Shown here piece by piece: positions 1 to 13,300 of a stretch of 64,000 bases of DNA. The stretch covers positions 227,501 to 291,500 of the forward strand of contig CAJHNH020001101.1 in the NCBI GenBank assembly GCA_905116865.2. Direction: 5' to 3'. The DNA comes from Candidula unifasciata. Taxonomy: Eukaryota; Mollusca; Gastropoda; Stylommatophora; Geomitridae. Position numbers and translations under genes: made by a program. The first letter of the stretch is position 1; each line of letters begins with the position of its first letter. The notes under the pieces are model-generated. The model did not search any database. It saw only the letters and a list, made by a program, of their open reading frames with translations, and was not told where the DNA came from.

Positions 1-280
1 AGGGCTTTCTTGAGATTAACTGCTAACAGCGATCATAACAGGGATTGTGAGAAGCATGTGAGACTGGCAGGAGAAAAACTCCCGGGGGTTGGCGAGAATG
101 TGAGATCAACATGCAACCACCGGTGTGAAGAGTTCAGGGGTAGTCGAAGCAGTCAGTGTCTCTCAGCCGTTACGATAGCGCGGACGTATGTAGAGATGTG
201 TTTTACTGTATTCGTAATTGGGGGTATTATTTTATTCCGTTGTAAGTTTGACAATTCATCAGAATTTGGTGAATAATTCG

Positions 281-470
281 GACATCACACAAGCGATAAA
301 CATCCGATGACACAAAATGCCACCATTGGAGGAGGATCACCCGGGGATAGGTCCCAGAAACCGCGTTCAGTTATTAGACCATATTTATGGGCGGGCTATA
401 TTGCGGCCCCTGGCAAGAGCCAGAGTAGGGCTTCAAATAACGAAAAATTGCATCTCACAAGGAGATGACT
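281..470 (+). repeat. Dispersed repeat family A, copy 1
   Basis: First of about ten copies of a ~190-bp interspersed repeat. Seen: it opens with gacatcacacaagcgataaa, carries a tgccaccat block, then ggtcccagaaaccgcg, a ggcccctggcaagagccag segment and a cgaaaaatt block. It ends in a potential hairpin, catctc/acaag/gagatg, at 451-467. No ORF of note. It is not a family I can name; it may be a SINE or a non-autonomous DNA or Helitron-like element. Confidence 0.75.
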
Positions 471-499
471 GGACGATCAATAATAAGACAAGGCTTTGA

Positions 500-839
500 G
501 TGTCCAACAAATTATATTATCCCACTGCGAGGGCGTGATCGTCTCTGGTCGTGTTCTGACTCCGACTGTGTGTCGGGAGACTTGATGTGCCGGCGGCAGG
601 GTCTCTAATCAGTTCAGGGGTAGGTTTGTTGATTGCGACTTTGTGCCCTAATACATCACGTAGGCTTGCATATACATAATCCTCCACTTCGTCCTTTGCT
701 AGGCAATCCTCTCGTTTCGACTGATGTAATCCAGTCAGCTCCCAAGACCTCTCCCAACAACGTTCGTCTTAGGTTTTCACTTGGATGGTCTCGTTTGGTT
801 AGTTTATTTATTTCCCATAAGTGACGTTTAACCCAACCA
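500..839. other. Gap with no recognised feature
   Basis: Between two family A copies. I see no exon with good splice sites, no tandem repeat and no element I recognise. Confidence 0.5.
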
Positions 840-840
840 G

Positions 841-1028
841 GTTATCACACAAGCTATAAACGGCCGGTGATACAAAGTGCCACCATGTGGACGAGGATCA
901 CTAGTGGAGAGGTCCCAGAAACCGCGATCAGACAATTGGCCATATTGATGGCCTGCCTATATTGCGGCCCCTGGCAAAAGCCAGGGTGGGGCTTCAAATA
1001 ACAAAAAATTCTGTCCTAAAAAGGACAA
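841..1028 (+). repeat. Dispersed repeat family A, copy 2
   Basis: Second family A copy, same orientation as copy 1. It begins at atcacacaagctataaa and ends in the hairpin gtcc/taaaaa/ggac (1013-1026). The hairpin bases differ from copy 1 but still pair. Confidence 0.75.
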
Positions 1029-1253
1029 AACTGAATTACGTATATAAATTGATGTTGATCTGTCGAATAAACAAACATCCAATGTATTACCATTTTCTTT
1101 GCTTTATAATTGATGAAACAAGCGGTGAAATAAAGTTAAGGTTTAAAAATTAGTCATTTTTTCTAAATATTTATGTTTAAGATTACCCTATTTGTTTATA
1201 TTTATTGCGTGTGCATGCGCATCTTATATATTGCATCGGTTCTTTGCCAACAG

Positions 1254-1398
1254 GATGATTCCAAAGGAGATAGCGAATCCCTACCAGGGGATGTACATCC
1301 AGATGATGCAGATGTCACTTCTGAAAACGATAAGACAGGTGATAACAACGACGACGAGAGAAACGAAGAGAACGATGATAATAATGAGACTCACCAAA
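1254..1398 (+). CDS. EF-hand gene, acidic exon a
   Basis: 48 codons plus one base, rich in Asp, Glu and Asn. Acceptor ttctttgccaacag, donor caccaaa/gtaagtg. The open frame extends upstream through the acceptor to ATGs at 1215 and 1173. Those would add a hydrophobic, signal-peptide-like leader of 13 or 27 residues, so this could be the first coding exon rather than an internal one. I prefer internal because the acceptor is good. Confidence 0.7.
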
Positions 1399-4300
1399 GT
1401 AAGTGAGGAATTTTGTTTGCTGAATATACTACACACGAATAAATATTTACAGAAACATTAAAAGCCAGCATTAATCTGCAGTGCGCTAGTTGAATTGCCT
1501 GCCCTTTTAGTAAGAAAGATGTGCTTACTGCCCTTTATTCTTAATCACATCCTAATGTGTGACGCAATTTTCGTTAATTTAAAGCCCCCACCCCGGCTGT
1601 AAATCGGAGGCCCTAATATAACCGAACGGTTGAACGGGGTTGCTCAGATTTGTGCCCGAGTGATTCTGATCCAAAAGGTGGCACTTTATGTCACCGGGTG
1701 TTGGTCGTTTGTTGTACGGTCCTGGTGGGACTGAACGACCCCAAACACACGCATACTGCCCTCTCATTATTATCTGTTTCCGCCCCAATGTGCGACGCAA
1801 TATTGCTTATTTTAAAGCCCTCAGCCCTGCAGTGGTCGGGGGCCCTAAAATAACCTAACAGTTCAACAGGGTTCCTTGTACCTGTCCTTGGGTGATTCTC
1901 ATCTGAACGTTTGCACTTTGTGTCAACGGATGTTTATTGCTCGGTTTAATGTCCTGGTGGGGTTTTTACTCAATTAGTCACTACCTTTTCAACAACAAAA
2001 CACTAACTGTCGGAATGCCCCTAGAATAACTGTTGTAGTGAAATGCAGTGTTCCAGCACTCTGCTTTATGGCAGTGAAACTTGGTCAACCTATTTGCACC
2101 AGGAGAGACGGCTAAATAGCTTTCACATGCGATGCCTAAGAAAAATACTTGGCATTAAGTGGCAGGACAAAATCACAAACACTGAGGTACTGGAAAGAGC
2201 AGGTACTACAACCGTCTTTTCCATGCTGTATACGAAAGCTCAGGTGGCTGGGCCACAGCTGGAGAATAGAGGATGGCAGAGTCCCTAAGGACATCATTTA
2301 TGGTGAATTAAAGACAGGAAGAAGATGTCGAGGCCGACCTCTACTACGATATAAAGATATGCGCAAGCGGGACATGAGTGATACAGGTATTGAGGTGGAC
2401 GCATGGGAACAAAATGCCACGGACCGTATTGTGTGGAAAGGGCATAACAGGAGGAAGAAATGACTGCTGAAAGGATGAGAGCTGAGCGTCTGAAAAGAAA
2501 CGGATTAAACACAAATGTTGTTAACAATGGTCCTGAAATCCCATGCTATCATTGTAGAAGACTTTTCTTGACACGGGCGGGTCTTGCTAGTCACACTCGC
2601 CATCGCCATGGGCTGTGAGTCTCATACCTTCTCATAGGGCAATATAACACTATCGACTGGAAAGACGGAAAGGTACCAATCCAGTGAAATGCATGAGATA
2701 GCAGTCTAAAAGAATGACTGACATGGTCCCAATTTACTACCAAGTACAATAATAGTAAAAATCTGTAGGGAAAAATTACAGACATAAACCGTATGCTGCA
2801 CAATTTATTGCTAGGCAAACTTCGCTGTATCTCGTCGGGTGAGTTAGTACAGAGTTAAATCAACATAAAATGAAGCACACATAAACTGAACAAATCCAAT
2901 TGTAATGAAAACAGCCAACAGTCTCTTTCGATGCATCGTGTTTGTCTAGTCGCTGGAAGTTCATTGTAGTCACTAAGGGTAACCTCACTTTTACTATAAA
3001 TTCCGTCTGCTTACAAAGGAAAAGGCTGTTGATTTTAATTTTTTTCAAGCAGAGCCTGCGTGGTCTCGAGGCATGGTATCCGCCTCGAGTGCTAGAGGTT
3101 CCAGGTTTAATCCTCGGTAAGGGCTGGGATTTTTTCACGCCGACTTGGACTTCTAGCAATTCCCCCTGGTCTCTGGGCAGTAAGATCAGACCTCTGTGTG
3201 CATTGTTGAGTACGTTGAAAAAAAAAACCTTGACAGTTGAAAATCGAAAAGAGTATCCTAACGGCGCTGCCCGGGCAGAATTTTTAGTTAAAAATGTACC
3301 TAAAGTATTTCAGGATCCTCGTCGGTGCTACAGAGCCTGTAAACTGTGCTGAGCTTCTTCGGACTCATACTTGAGTTAGAAGAAGACCTGAGCACTTATG
3401 GATTGCTACCCGTGTGCCATGATGTGATCCGGGGTTCAAACCATAAACCTCAATCGTTAAGGCAAAAAGCACCGTCCTTGTCAATTATGTGTCTGGAATG
3501 AAGCAAATGACGTCCTGTAGACGAAGAAGGTTCTTTTCACTTGATTGTTCTGTTCACACTGGGAGAATCTCTGAACTGTATGTGTAGCTATTTGGGTAAC
3601 TTGCTCCTGTTTGACTCTCACCCTTAAAGTGTCAGTCTTACAAGCAGCAATCCTGGAAAGGAGGCCCGGGGGTGGGGGGGGGGGGGTGCATGCCCGACTG
3701 AAGACGGAATTCTGTCAGGAATTAATTAGTTGCGTATCCTTTACAGGACGTTGCAGAACCAACACCAGCATTTTTTTTTTTTGGCTATTATAGTTTTTCT
3801 ATTCAAGTTACGTTCAGTAGTTTGCTATAGCTTACTAAACGGTCAGCTATCGGCAAAGCACAACTGTCGAAACCAACACAAGACGGTCTGCTGACAAATC
3901 GCATACAGCTGGGATAGAAACCAGCACCGCCGCTTTAAGAAGCTCGTTCACAACGCCTAATGGTAGATATCGTTATATATATATTTTTTTGGTCGATACG
4001 GATCTTCAGAGCTGCCCTTTTATTGTCCTCTTTGTAATTTAACCTATTTACAGAAACCACAACAGGGGTACAATCCGAGGGTAAAGATGTGATCAAAGAT
4101 AAAGTTGTTGAAGATAACACTGACGATGATAAAAATAGCCAAAAAGGAGAAAAAGATGAAAATGAAGGAAACGTTGAAGACGAAGAAGTTGAAAAAGATG
4201 CGACCAGCCATGAGAGTCAACCTGAAGAAGGGGAGACAAACGATGCAGACGACAACAACGAAGCAGAACATGACGGCGAACGTACTAACGAAGGTAAGAC

Positions 4301-7300
4301 TTTAGTTGTGTTTATCAGGCATCCTGGACCGCAGCCTAAAAGATTTACACCAGGTGATTTATCTGAATCTCCTCCTATTGTTTTTTTCTCTTCCGCAAGT
4401 TTATGTTACTAGATAGCTACAACTCGTTTTTTTCTCTTCCGCAAGTTTATGTTACTAGATAGCTACAACTCGTTTTTTTCTCTTCCGCAAGTTTATGTTA
4501 CTAGATAGCTACAACTCGTTTTTTTCTCTTCCGCAAGTTTATGTTACTAGATAGCTACAACTCGTTTTTTTTCTCTTCCGCAAGTTTATGTAACTAGATA
4601 GCTACAACTCGTTTTTTTCTCTTCCGCAAGTTTATGTTACTAGATAGCTACAACTCGTTTTTTTTCTCTTCCGCAAGTTTATGTTACTAGATAGCTACAA
4701 CTCGTTTTTTTCTCTTTCGCAAGTTTATGTTACTAGATAGCTACAACTCGTTTTTTTCTCTTCCGCAAGTTTATGTTACTAGATAGCTACAACTCGTTTT
4801 TTTCTCTTCCGCAAGTTTATGTTACTAGATAGCTACAACTCGTTTTTTTCTCTTCCGCAAGTTTATGTTACTAGATAGCTACAACTCGTTTTTTTCTCTT
4901 CCGCAAGTTTATGTTACTAGATAGCTACAACTCGTTTTTTTCTCTTCCGCAAGTTTATGTTACTAGATAGCTACACCTCGTTTTTTTCTCTTCCGGTTTC
5001 TGGGACCTCTCCACGGCGATCCTCATCCACATGGTAGCACTTTGTGTCATCGGGTGTTATTCTCTTGTGTGATGTCCTAGTGGGGCAGAAAGTCAGTCAG
5101 TCAAACATGAGTTTTACGCGCACTTCAAAATGGCTTATTAGTCTGCAAACTTTTGGTTCTTCGCCTTCAGGCAAATGTACGCTGACTTCGAAGGAAACAC
5201 CCTCGTATTTCTCATTTCTTTACAATTATAGTTAAATAAGACTTTCCTCACAACCTGTCACTTAATGTAGTGACCGGGGGGGGGGGGGGGGGGGGGGGGA
5301 GGAGCCGCTTCGTCCACTTACCGAGGATTTAAACCCGTATCTACCTCAATGAAAGCCCAGCGTTTTAGCCACTCGACAATGCAGAATTGCAAAACTGGCC
5401 GGATCTAAATTAGAATGTAGACATGCTGTGATCTCTTGCTCATTCTTTCATTCTTACAATGGCCATATTCTTTTTTTTTTCCTACGTCCAGATGAAATTG
5501 TCGATGGTGAAGAAGAAGCAGAAAACGAGAATGAGGAAGCTGCTGCTGAAGGTGAAGAAGCACAAGAAGCAGAAGAAGAGGGCGAAAAGGAACAAGATGG
5601 CGAAAAGGAAGACGCAGGTGAGAATGACGCAGAAGGTCACATTCTAAATAAGAATGGGCAATGTTTGAAAAAAAAGACAATTCGGAACAAAATGGTAAGT
5701 ATACTTTCGATTAGAAGTTAGTTGCAAATCCTTTACATGATTTGATTTGATTGGAATCAAGAACCGACATCACAGCACTCTGGGCATTTCCATAATCGCT
5801 ACGTCCCCATCTTCAGCAGCCATCGAAGAGTTCCGATACTAATGGTGTCAGTAGCGTTCTGATTAAACGTCTGTCTTGCCTTTCCTCCGAGCCTCGAGCA
5901 TCTGCCAGAACCTCTCGACACTCCCCCTGCATCAATCTCACCAAACTGTGGTGCTCCACTTGCTCCTCTTTTTTTTTTTTTTTTTTTTTTTTCGAATATG
6001 GATCTTAAATCCTTTACAGCAGAGTTCTTCAACAAATGGCCCACTGACTACCATCCATATGCGGAAACTCCATTTATTTAATCACGAAAGTGACGCAAAT
6101 AACCCAGACCATAAATATAGGCGAAGACTGTTAACAGACTCGGCTAGCTAGCAGCAGTCTGAAAGTGGTCGACCTTTTAATTTGTTTTCTCAAAAGGAAT
6201 CGGAATCGGAAGTTACTTTTTAACCGTTTTGCGGTGCGTCAGTATAACTGTGATATATGGATATATTGTTGAATGGAGTTTCTAGGATTTGTAGCTGTTT
6301 GATTCTCATCCTTGAGATGCATTGAAACAGACTGCAATCATGGATGGGAAATTTAAAATAAATAAACAGATTAAAGCTAGATTTAGAAAAGATCATAGCA
6401 GAGGAACAGGCATGTTTCCGTGTTGGAAGAAGCACTGTTAAACATATTTTAATCTGCGCACATTATCAGAGAAATACCACCAGCACCAAAAACATCTATA
6501 CCACGTGTTTATTGATTTCAAAAAGGCCTTTAATAGAGTATGGTATGCAGCACTCTGGAACACTATGAACATGTACAATAAGGGTAAAACCCTCATACGT
6601 AGTATCTAGCAGATTTATGTTAAGGCCAACAGTGCTGCCACGCTGAACGGACAAATCATGAGCTGGTCCCGAACAACAGTAGAAGTCCGTCAGAGTTGCC
6701 TCCCTCCCCACACTATTTAACATCTTCTTAGAAAGTATTATAACTGACGCCCTAGAACAACGTTATGGAAAAGTTAGTATTGGCGGTCAATCATGAACAA
6801 ATTTGAGGTTTGCAGATGACATTGATGGGTTGGCCAGGGAAGAATGAGTATTTAAATCTGCTCGACGAAATATGGACCAAGAATGGCATGGAAACAAATG
6901 CAGAAAAAAAAAAAAAAAACCGCTATGGCTAATAATCCAGTTGGCATAACTTCACCCATGCACGTTTAAGGTCACAAATTAGAACAAGTCAATCATTTCA
7001 AATATTTAAGATCCATTTTAAGTGACCTGGGGGTCAAGATCAGAAATTATGTCTAGGATTGTGAAGACAACATCATTCTTTGACAAGCAGCAAACACTAA
7101 GGAGATTTAGAAAAAAAAATTTGTGCAAAACTAAGATTCGAGTGCTCAGAACACTAGCTATTAGTACATTTACATTATGGCTGTGGAACGTGAACTCGAA
7201 AGAAAGATACAAGCATGGGCAATTTGATGTTTCATACAACTTCTTGGCATATCACACAGAGACCACATAACAAACGAAGAAGTTCGCCATATAATTAAAA

Positions 7301-10300
7301 AGCAAATAAGATCTAACGGCCTCTCAAAAACAATACTGCAGGGCCCACTTGAGGGAAAGAGAAGAGGCAGACCAAGAAAGACTTTGTTACAGATCATGAC
7401 TGACTAGACAGGCCTCAGGCATGCAACCATGAAGTCCATCTCAACTGGCTGCCAAAGGGGGAGAAAGCTGATCAGACAGTCAAATTGGTGACCCAACGAC
7501 ATGCAGTGTTAAGGGATGATGATGATGATGAAATAAATGAATTAAAATACATCGGAAACCAAACAGTGACATTTAATGGATGTCATTGTAGCCATTCGTT
7601 AAAACAGCACGCCAGCTATGAATATCATATTTTCTAACCTCCAACAACGGATGTAGCTTTAGATAAAAATTGTAAATTTCGAATACTGGATTTAGTAAAT
7701 AACAGAAAAATTCATAGCATACTGAGCTAGCGGAAAGCGCAAAAAGGGAAAATACACACGGAGACAATGAAAGAAATGTGCTTAGGACCGGAAGTAGTTC
7801 CCATACGACCAGAAGTAGTTCCCCGCTGGACTGCAAAAACACGGAAAAGTACAGAAAAGGCAAGGTTTTTTTTTTTCAGGAACTATGATATATATTCATG
7901 GCTCAGGCGATGAATATGCGAATAAATTACACAACGAAAACTACAACATATAACTTAATAAGCGGCGTTCAAACGACAACGTGCACGAACTGCAAGCCCT
8001 ATACTGAATCAAACAAATGGAATATAATCATCACATTCAACATCTGTTTATTTTCCTGAATACAAAACTAGCGTGCTTCGCAAATAACAGTACATTAACA
8101 AGCAACAACGTGTTCGAACAGACCATGTGCTAATCGTTCTAGCGAACAAAGATGAGAGTCCGCTTTTTTTTCTTAAGTGACCTACTATCAGAATTTCCGG
8201 CTAGGGTGCACATGGAAATCTACACCTAATCCAATCTAACAACTGAACGTACCACCAAAACACGAAATCAGTGATCCATTTTATATTTTAACTCAGTGTC
8301 CTGAACCTACGTTGCGCTAGAATCGTGTACGCTTCCGCCTTGAAAAGTCGGAACTACATGTTTCTAATCTTACTGCCGCCGACCTAAGAGCCAAAGAGAC
8401 CCTTTTTACTGCGGTGGCTCTTATATTAACCTATTTTACTCATGGCCACTTCCAGAGAGTCCCAATCTGCAAATCTGCCAGTTTGAGTCCTCTAAGTGCA
8501 GCCAAACCAATATCATTAACATGCTAACAACCCACTAAACCAGCCTCTCACAATGCCATGGATCAAGGGAGAAAAAGACCGACATCCTACATAATCTGAA
8601 CACCGGGGAGAACTAGCTCATAAACAGCATCCTGCCCCGAAAGCTTGGGTATTTTGGCCATGTTACGCGCCACGGTGACCTTGCAGAGAACTGTGATGGA
8701 GGGCACAGTTTCTAGAAAAAGAGGCAGAGGTAGATCTAAGTTAAGTGGGACACAAGAAACTGAAGATGCATTAGCCATGAAAGCACACAGAGCTAGAGAA
8801 CTGGCTAGAGAAAGACAGTTTTTAAGGTGTGTCGTGAACGAGATTCTGTAAAGTACCTACTGCTTGGTGAAACAGAATGCTAACTTCATTAGTTTTTGCT
8901 TCTGTGTTAATGCTCGAAGACACCTTATCACAAATATCAGAAAGAGACAGTCGTAATTCTTTCGTTATGTTATAAGAAGAGGGAAACGAATATATTGTGA
9001 CCACTGGCAAGATCTGTGGAAAGAGAGACTGGTGAAGAAAGAAGGAGAAGATTCTTGACATCCTTTTGCCACGACATGGAGGGATGTCAGCACACAAACA
9101 AATACACTCACTTGCGGATCGCGGATTGTGGAGAGGCATTATAGCCCAGGCCAGTCGGCAAGGCACTTGATGATGATGATTCGCCTCAACTGACCTGCGA
9201 AATATTGCTTCTTTACAATTTACCGGGCTCATAGCCTGTAGGAGATAACAGTTTGTAGAACTACTTTACAGAACGTAGTAAACCCAGCAATTGTTGGCTT
9301 CTTCTTATTCTTCTCCTGTTGTCTTCTCACTGATACCCAGCTGTAGCTTAGTGTCGTAGCTTTCTGCGCTTTTCGGGTGGGTTGGGTGATGAATTTTTTC
9401 ATGTTTTTGCAGCTTTCTGCTGCAACATCATTTATCCTTCTCTTTCTTGGTCTTCCTCTGGCTTTTCTCTCAGGTGTTCTGCTGTAAAATGTCTCATATG
9501 CAGTTTGGTCTGGCTGCATTCTCACGAGATGGCGGAGCCATGTCATTCTTTGTCTGTTAATATAATCCAGACATAGCTCGCATGCCAGACTATCGCCTCT
9601 TAAAGAGGGTATTTTATGGCAAGCTCCAGCAAGGGAAGAGGTCCCACCGAGGACAGAAAATCGCTGTGAGAACACTCAACACTGCTCTGACTTCTTTTGG
9701 CATCATCACAGCGTCAAAGGAGGCTGCTGCCCAGTACCGTCCCTCCGGCATGGTGCCTCAGCCTGTATGACAGCGAAGGTTGCACAGGCAGAGAAACGGA
9801 GGCATTTTAAAAAGAATCGTATCGCTAATCCCACACTTACTGCGGCTTCCACCTGTCGTCCGCACTGCTCAAGAACTTTCCATGCACATGTTGGATTATC
9901 AGCAACCACCGTAATTATAATCACTGATCATTACTACTTTGGATATACAGTGATCTTGATCACTTGTGACGGACCAACAATATAATCCAGACATGGTGTT
10001 ATTACGACTTTCTCTCTTATGCTGGTTTTCGTAGCCCTGTCTCTTCTCGTTTTGTTAGTGACCTTACGGAGACAGCGCATTTCATTGTCATGTCGAATTG
10101 TTGAAAGTTTGTGGCTTAGTGGGCAGCTGAAGCTGTCAGTAAAACTAAGTCCAAGCTTATACAAGACCTTTTGGAGCCAGTGGCGTTTCGTGCATTTATC
10201 TCTCGTGCTTATATTTCTATATAAAAATATGGACAGATGTGGACATCATACTGACCGACTTTACTTCCCCTGACACATCCTGGCACCCATTTTAGACAGC

Positions 10301-13300
10301 ACGCTGTAGTCTTCTATTGTTTACTGAAAGATGGTCTTCAGTTTTTCTCATCGTTTTTCTTTTTTTTTTTTTGACAGGGACAGATGATCTAACGGAGGAA
10401 GAGATAACAAGTAAGTTTTAACAATAATTTCTTTCATGCTCTTTCCCGTTTAAACCCCCCCCCCCCCCCCCCCCCCCCACTCCCCGCCTCCTTTTTTCCT
10501 CTCGGCGTTTCTAGGGTATAGCAGAAAGGGTAGATGCTTTTTTTTTTTTTTTTTTTTTTTGTCTTGTTTTTGTTTGAAAAGAAATCCTTATGTTAAACCA
10601 ATATCCCAGAAGGGGGAGCTTTAGGTTATAACTGTGATTAGGTTTTGTGCACCATATAAAATGGCTTGGCATTGCACGCCACCATGAGCCCTGAAAAGGA
10701 CTCCTACAGTGTTGATGCCATCAAAGGAGACAGACCCTAAATACAATCCCGACTGGTGACGAAGTCGTCTACTGGCGAGCCAATGGGCTACCCAGTCGCC
10801 GATATGATAGGGCAGAAACTCTAGGCGACTTAACCAGGGACGCCAAAATACTCTTAGTGATCAGCGATCAGAAGAAAAAGGCCACAGATTAGCGGAAACT
10901 TCCTGGCGGTAGAGAAAGAATGTCCACCAATAATGTAGCAGCTCCACTTGAGGTCACAACCCCAGACCCACCCACACAAGACTACAGGTTACTTGGCAGC
11001 GTCTCATCTGGAGGGTCACAGTGAGTTTCATATTCTTGAAGAAGATTAGAAGGGCACCAACATACATAAATGTAAACACTTACTCTTCTTCTTTTTCTTC
11101 TTCTTGATAACTGGCTGTAAACTCCGTCAGAAAGCTCTGGTTGTTTGTGCACCTCAGGACTTTAGTCTTGTTCCAGAACCCGAGTGTTGCGTTCACATCC
11201 GTCTAACAGATCTTGCTTAATCGTGAGTGGATTGTTGGTTCCTTGCCTTTTAGGCAGTTGCATTCTGACTTCGAAGGAAGCCCCAAGTTAGTCGACTCTT
11301 AACGACATGCTTATTGGTAAGGCAGTGGGTCTATTCTTGTTTTCCCCATAATGAGACCACGAAACCCACGCAGGGAACTCACCCTTAATCAGCGCCGCAG
11401 GGTTCTTCAGGGCTCATGGTGGCGTGCAATGCCAAGCTATTTGATGAAGAAAAAAGTGCGTTCCGTAGTCTGGCCAAAGTCCGAATTTGTGTAACACTAC
11501 TAAGTAAGTTTAAAAAAACTTTGTCGATGAAGAGGAAGTTTTTTGTAGCAGAAGGCATGGTACCAGGAAGGAGGAGCAGGGGCCGACCGACACGTAGATG
11601 GGCACAGGATATAAGTGACTCCTTGAGTGTGAAAGTGCATAAGGCGGGAGAAGTGGCAAGAGACCGAGTTTCTTTAAGGCAGACTGTGATAAGAGCGACG
11701 TTCTGCAAAGGACCTGCTACATGATGATGATGCTAGATTCACGTCGTATATCTTCTCTTGTGTTCATAATTAATTCCCACACCTAGTCGCATCCATTGTT
11801 CATCAGAATGTACTGAGAAGCATCAGTAGACCAAGTACTACGGTATCACGTTTGATTGGACCCTGCAGGACCCTGTGTGGACACGAAAGCCAGCCTCAGA
11901 CAGGGAAAATAGGTTGGCCAATCACCAACTGCATGCTGTTGAGTTTAGAAAAAAAATAGAAGTAGAATCCTGTGCCCAATGCTTTAAAGTAAAAGTAAAA
12001 GTAAAGTTCCCTTTTCACGCCTTTCGGCGCATCGGGCATATGGGCAGAGCGTCCCATATTTTTACAGACCATCAGCACTCTGTGGGTAATGTGGTCAGCA
12101 ATTACGCCGGCTGTCTTTACTTTCCCAGGACAGCCCATCCTGGTACCCATTTTAGGCTGGGTCGACCTGCGACGTCCCATACCACGATAAAAATCCACGC
12201 AGCCCACGCAGGTTTCGATCGCGGTATGTTGGCTTACGCCGCGCCCAATGCTTTAGTGGCGTTCAAATCGTCATTTACTTATTCTCATGATTTAGACCCT
12301 GACATTTGAACTTTGTTAGTGGGTCAACTCTGGGATGAGGAGAGGTAATCGCTCTTGTACTGTTTCCAGGATGCCAGCACATATTCGACAAGAAGGCGAT
12401 CGATGGTCGCTTGGATCTCAAGGGTTTTAAACTTGTTTTTCGAGTTCTCGGGGAAATTGTAGCCTCGGAGGAGGCTGAGCTGATGTTCGACACGGGAGAC
12501 AGAGATGGTAAGTGATGATGTGTTGGTTGTTGTGAATATAGGAGCAGATGTTGGCTGACAGTGTCAGGGTTGTGTCCTAGATGGAAGCTACAGGAGTAGC
12601 CATAGTCAGAGATTATAAATGTTATTGCATTCAGGTGTATGAGCGTAGAATAATAACAGCTACCTCTGAACAGGAGGAGGTAAACACACAGAGGAGTAGG
12701 AGAATAAAGCTGTTCGGTGGGAGAAAAAAAAAGATGAGATGGAGTATAAGCCGTACTAGGTCGATGAGGAGGAGGATCAGCAGCAGCAGTAGTGGTAGCA
12801 GTAATAGTGGTAGTTGTTTGTAGTAGTAGAAGTAGTAGTGGAAAGTTATGAATCCTAGAATAATATATGGTCATGTAGAATGGCGAAACAGAAGGTGACC
12901 ATGTCGGTAATACAGTGTTCTGCACTAACAAATGATACGTATGCATCAGTTAAGGAGGAATTTTACAGGCAACTTCAAAATACTGCAAATAATGAAAAAA
13001 ATGGTAGTATAAAAATGTGGATGTGTGACCTGAATGCTAAGATAGGATCGGATAACACAGGTTAGGAAGAGATTATAAGAAAACATGATACAGGAATAAT
13101 GCATGAAAATGGAGAATTATTCAGTAATTTGTGTGCAGATAACCAGTATATTGTTGGTGTAGGCGTTTTTCCTAATACAAATACACAAGGCAATATGGGA
13201 AATCGCCTGATCATGAGACAGCCAATCAAATTGATTACCTATGTATTAACAAAAAGGTCATCCCATATGATGCTAGGGCTTTGATGTGCCGATGTATTTA

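Noticed and set aside
5618..5692. Alternative donor for EF-hand exon c at 5693
   Set aside because: The splice site looks fine, but joining it to the 33-nt exon gives an immediate stop; 5617 keeps the frame.
12275..12946. 223-codon minus-strand ORF
   Set aside because: Low-complexity Ser/Thr/Leu composition, antisense to an EF-hand exon and to (agt/agc)-rich intron; no domain or splice support.
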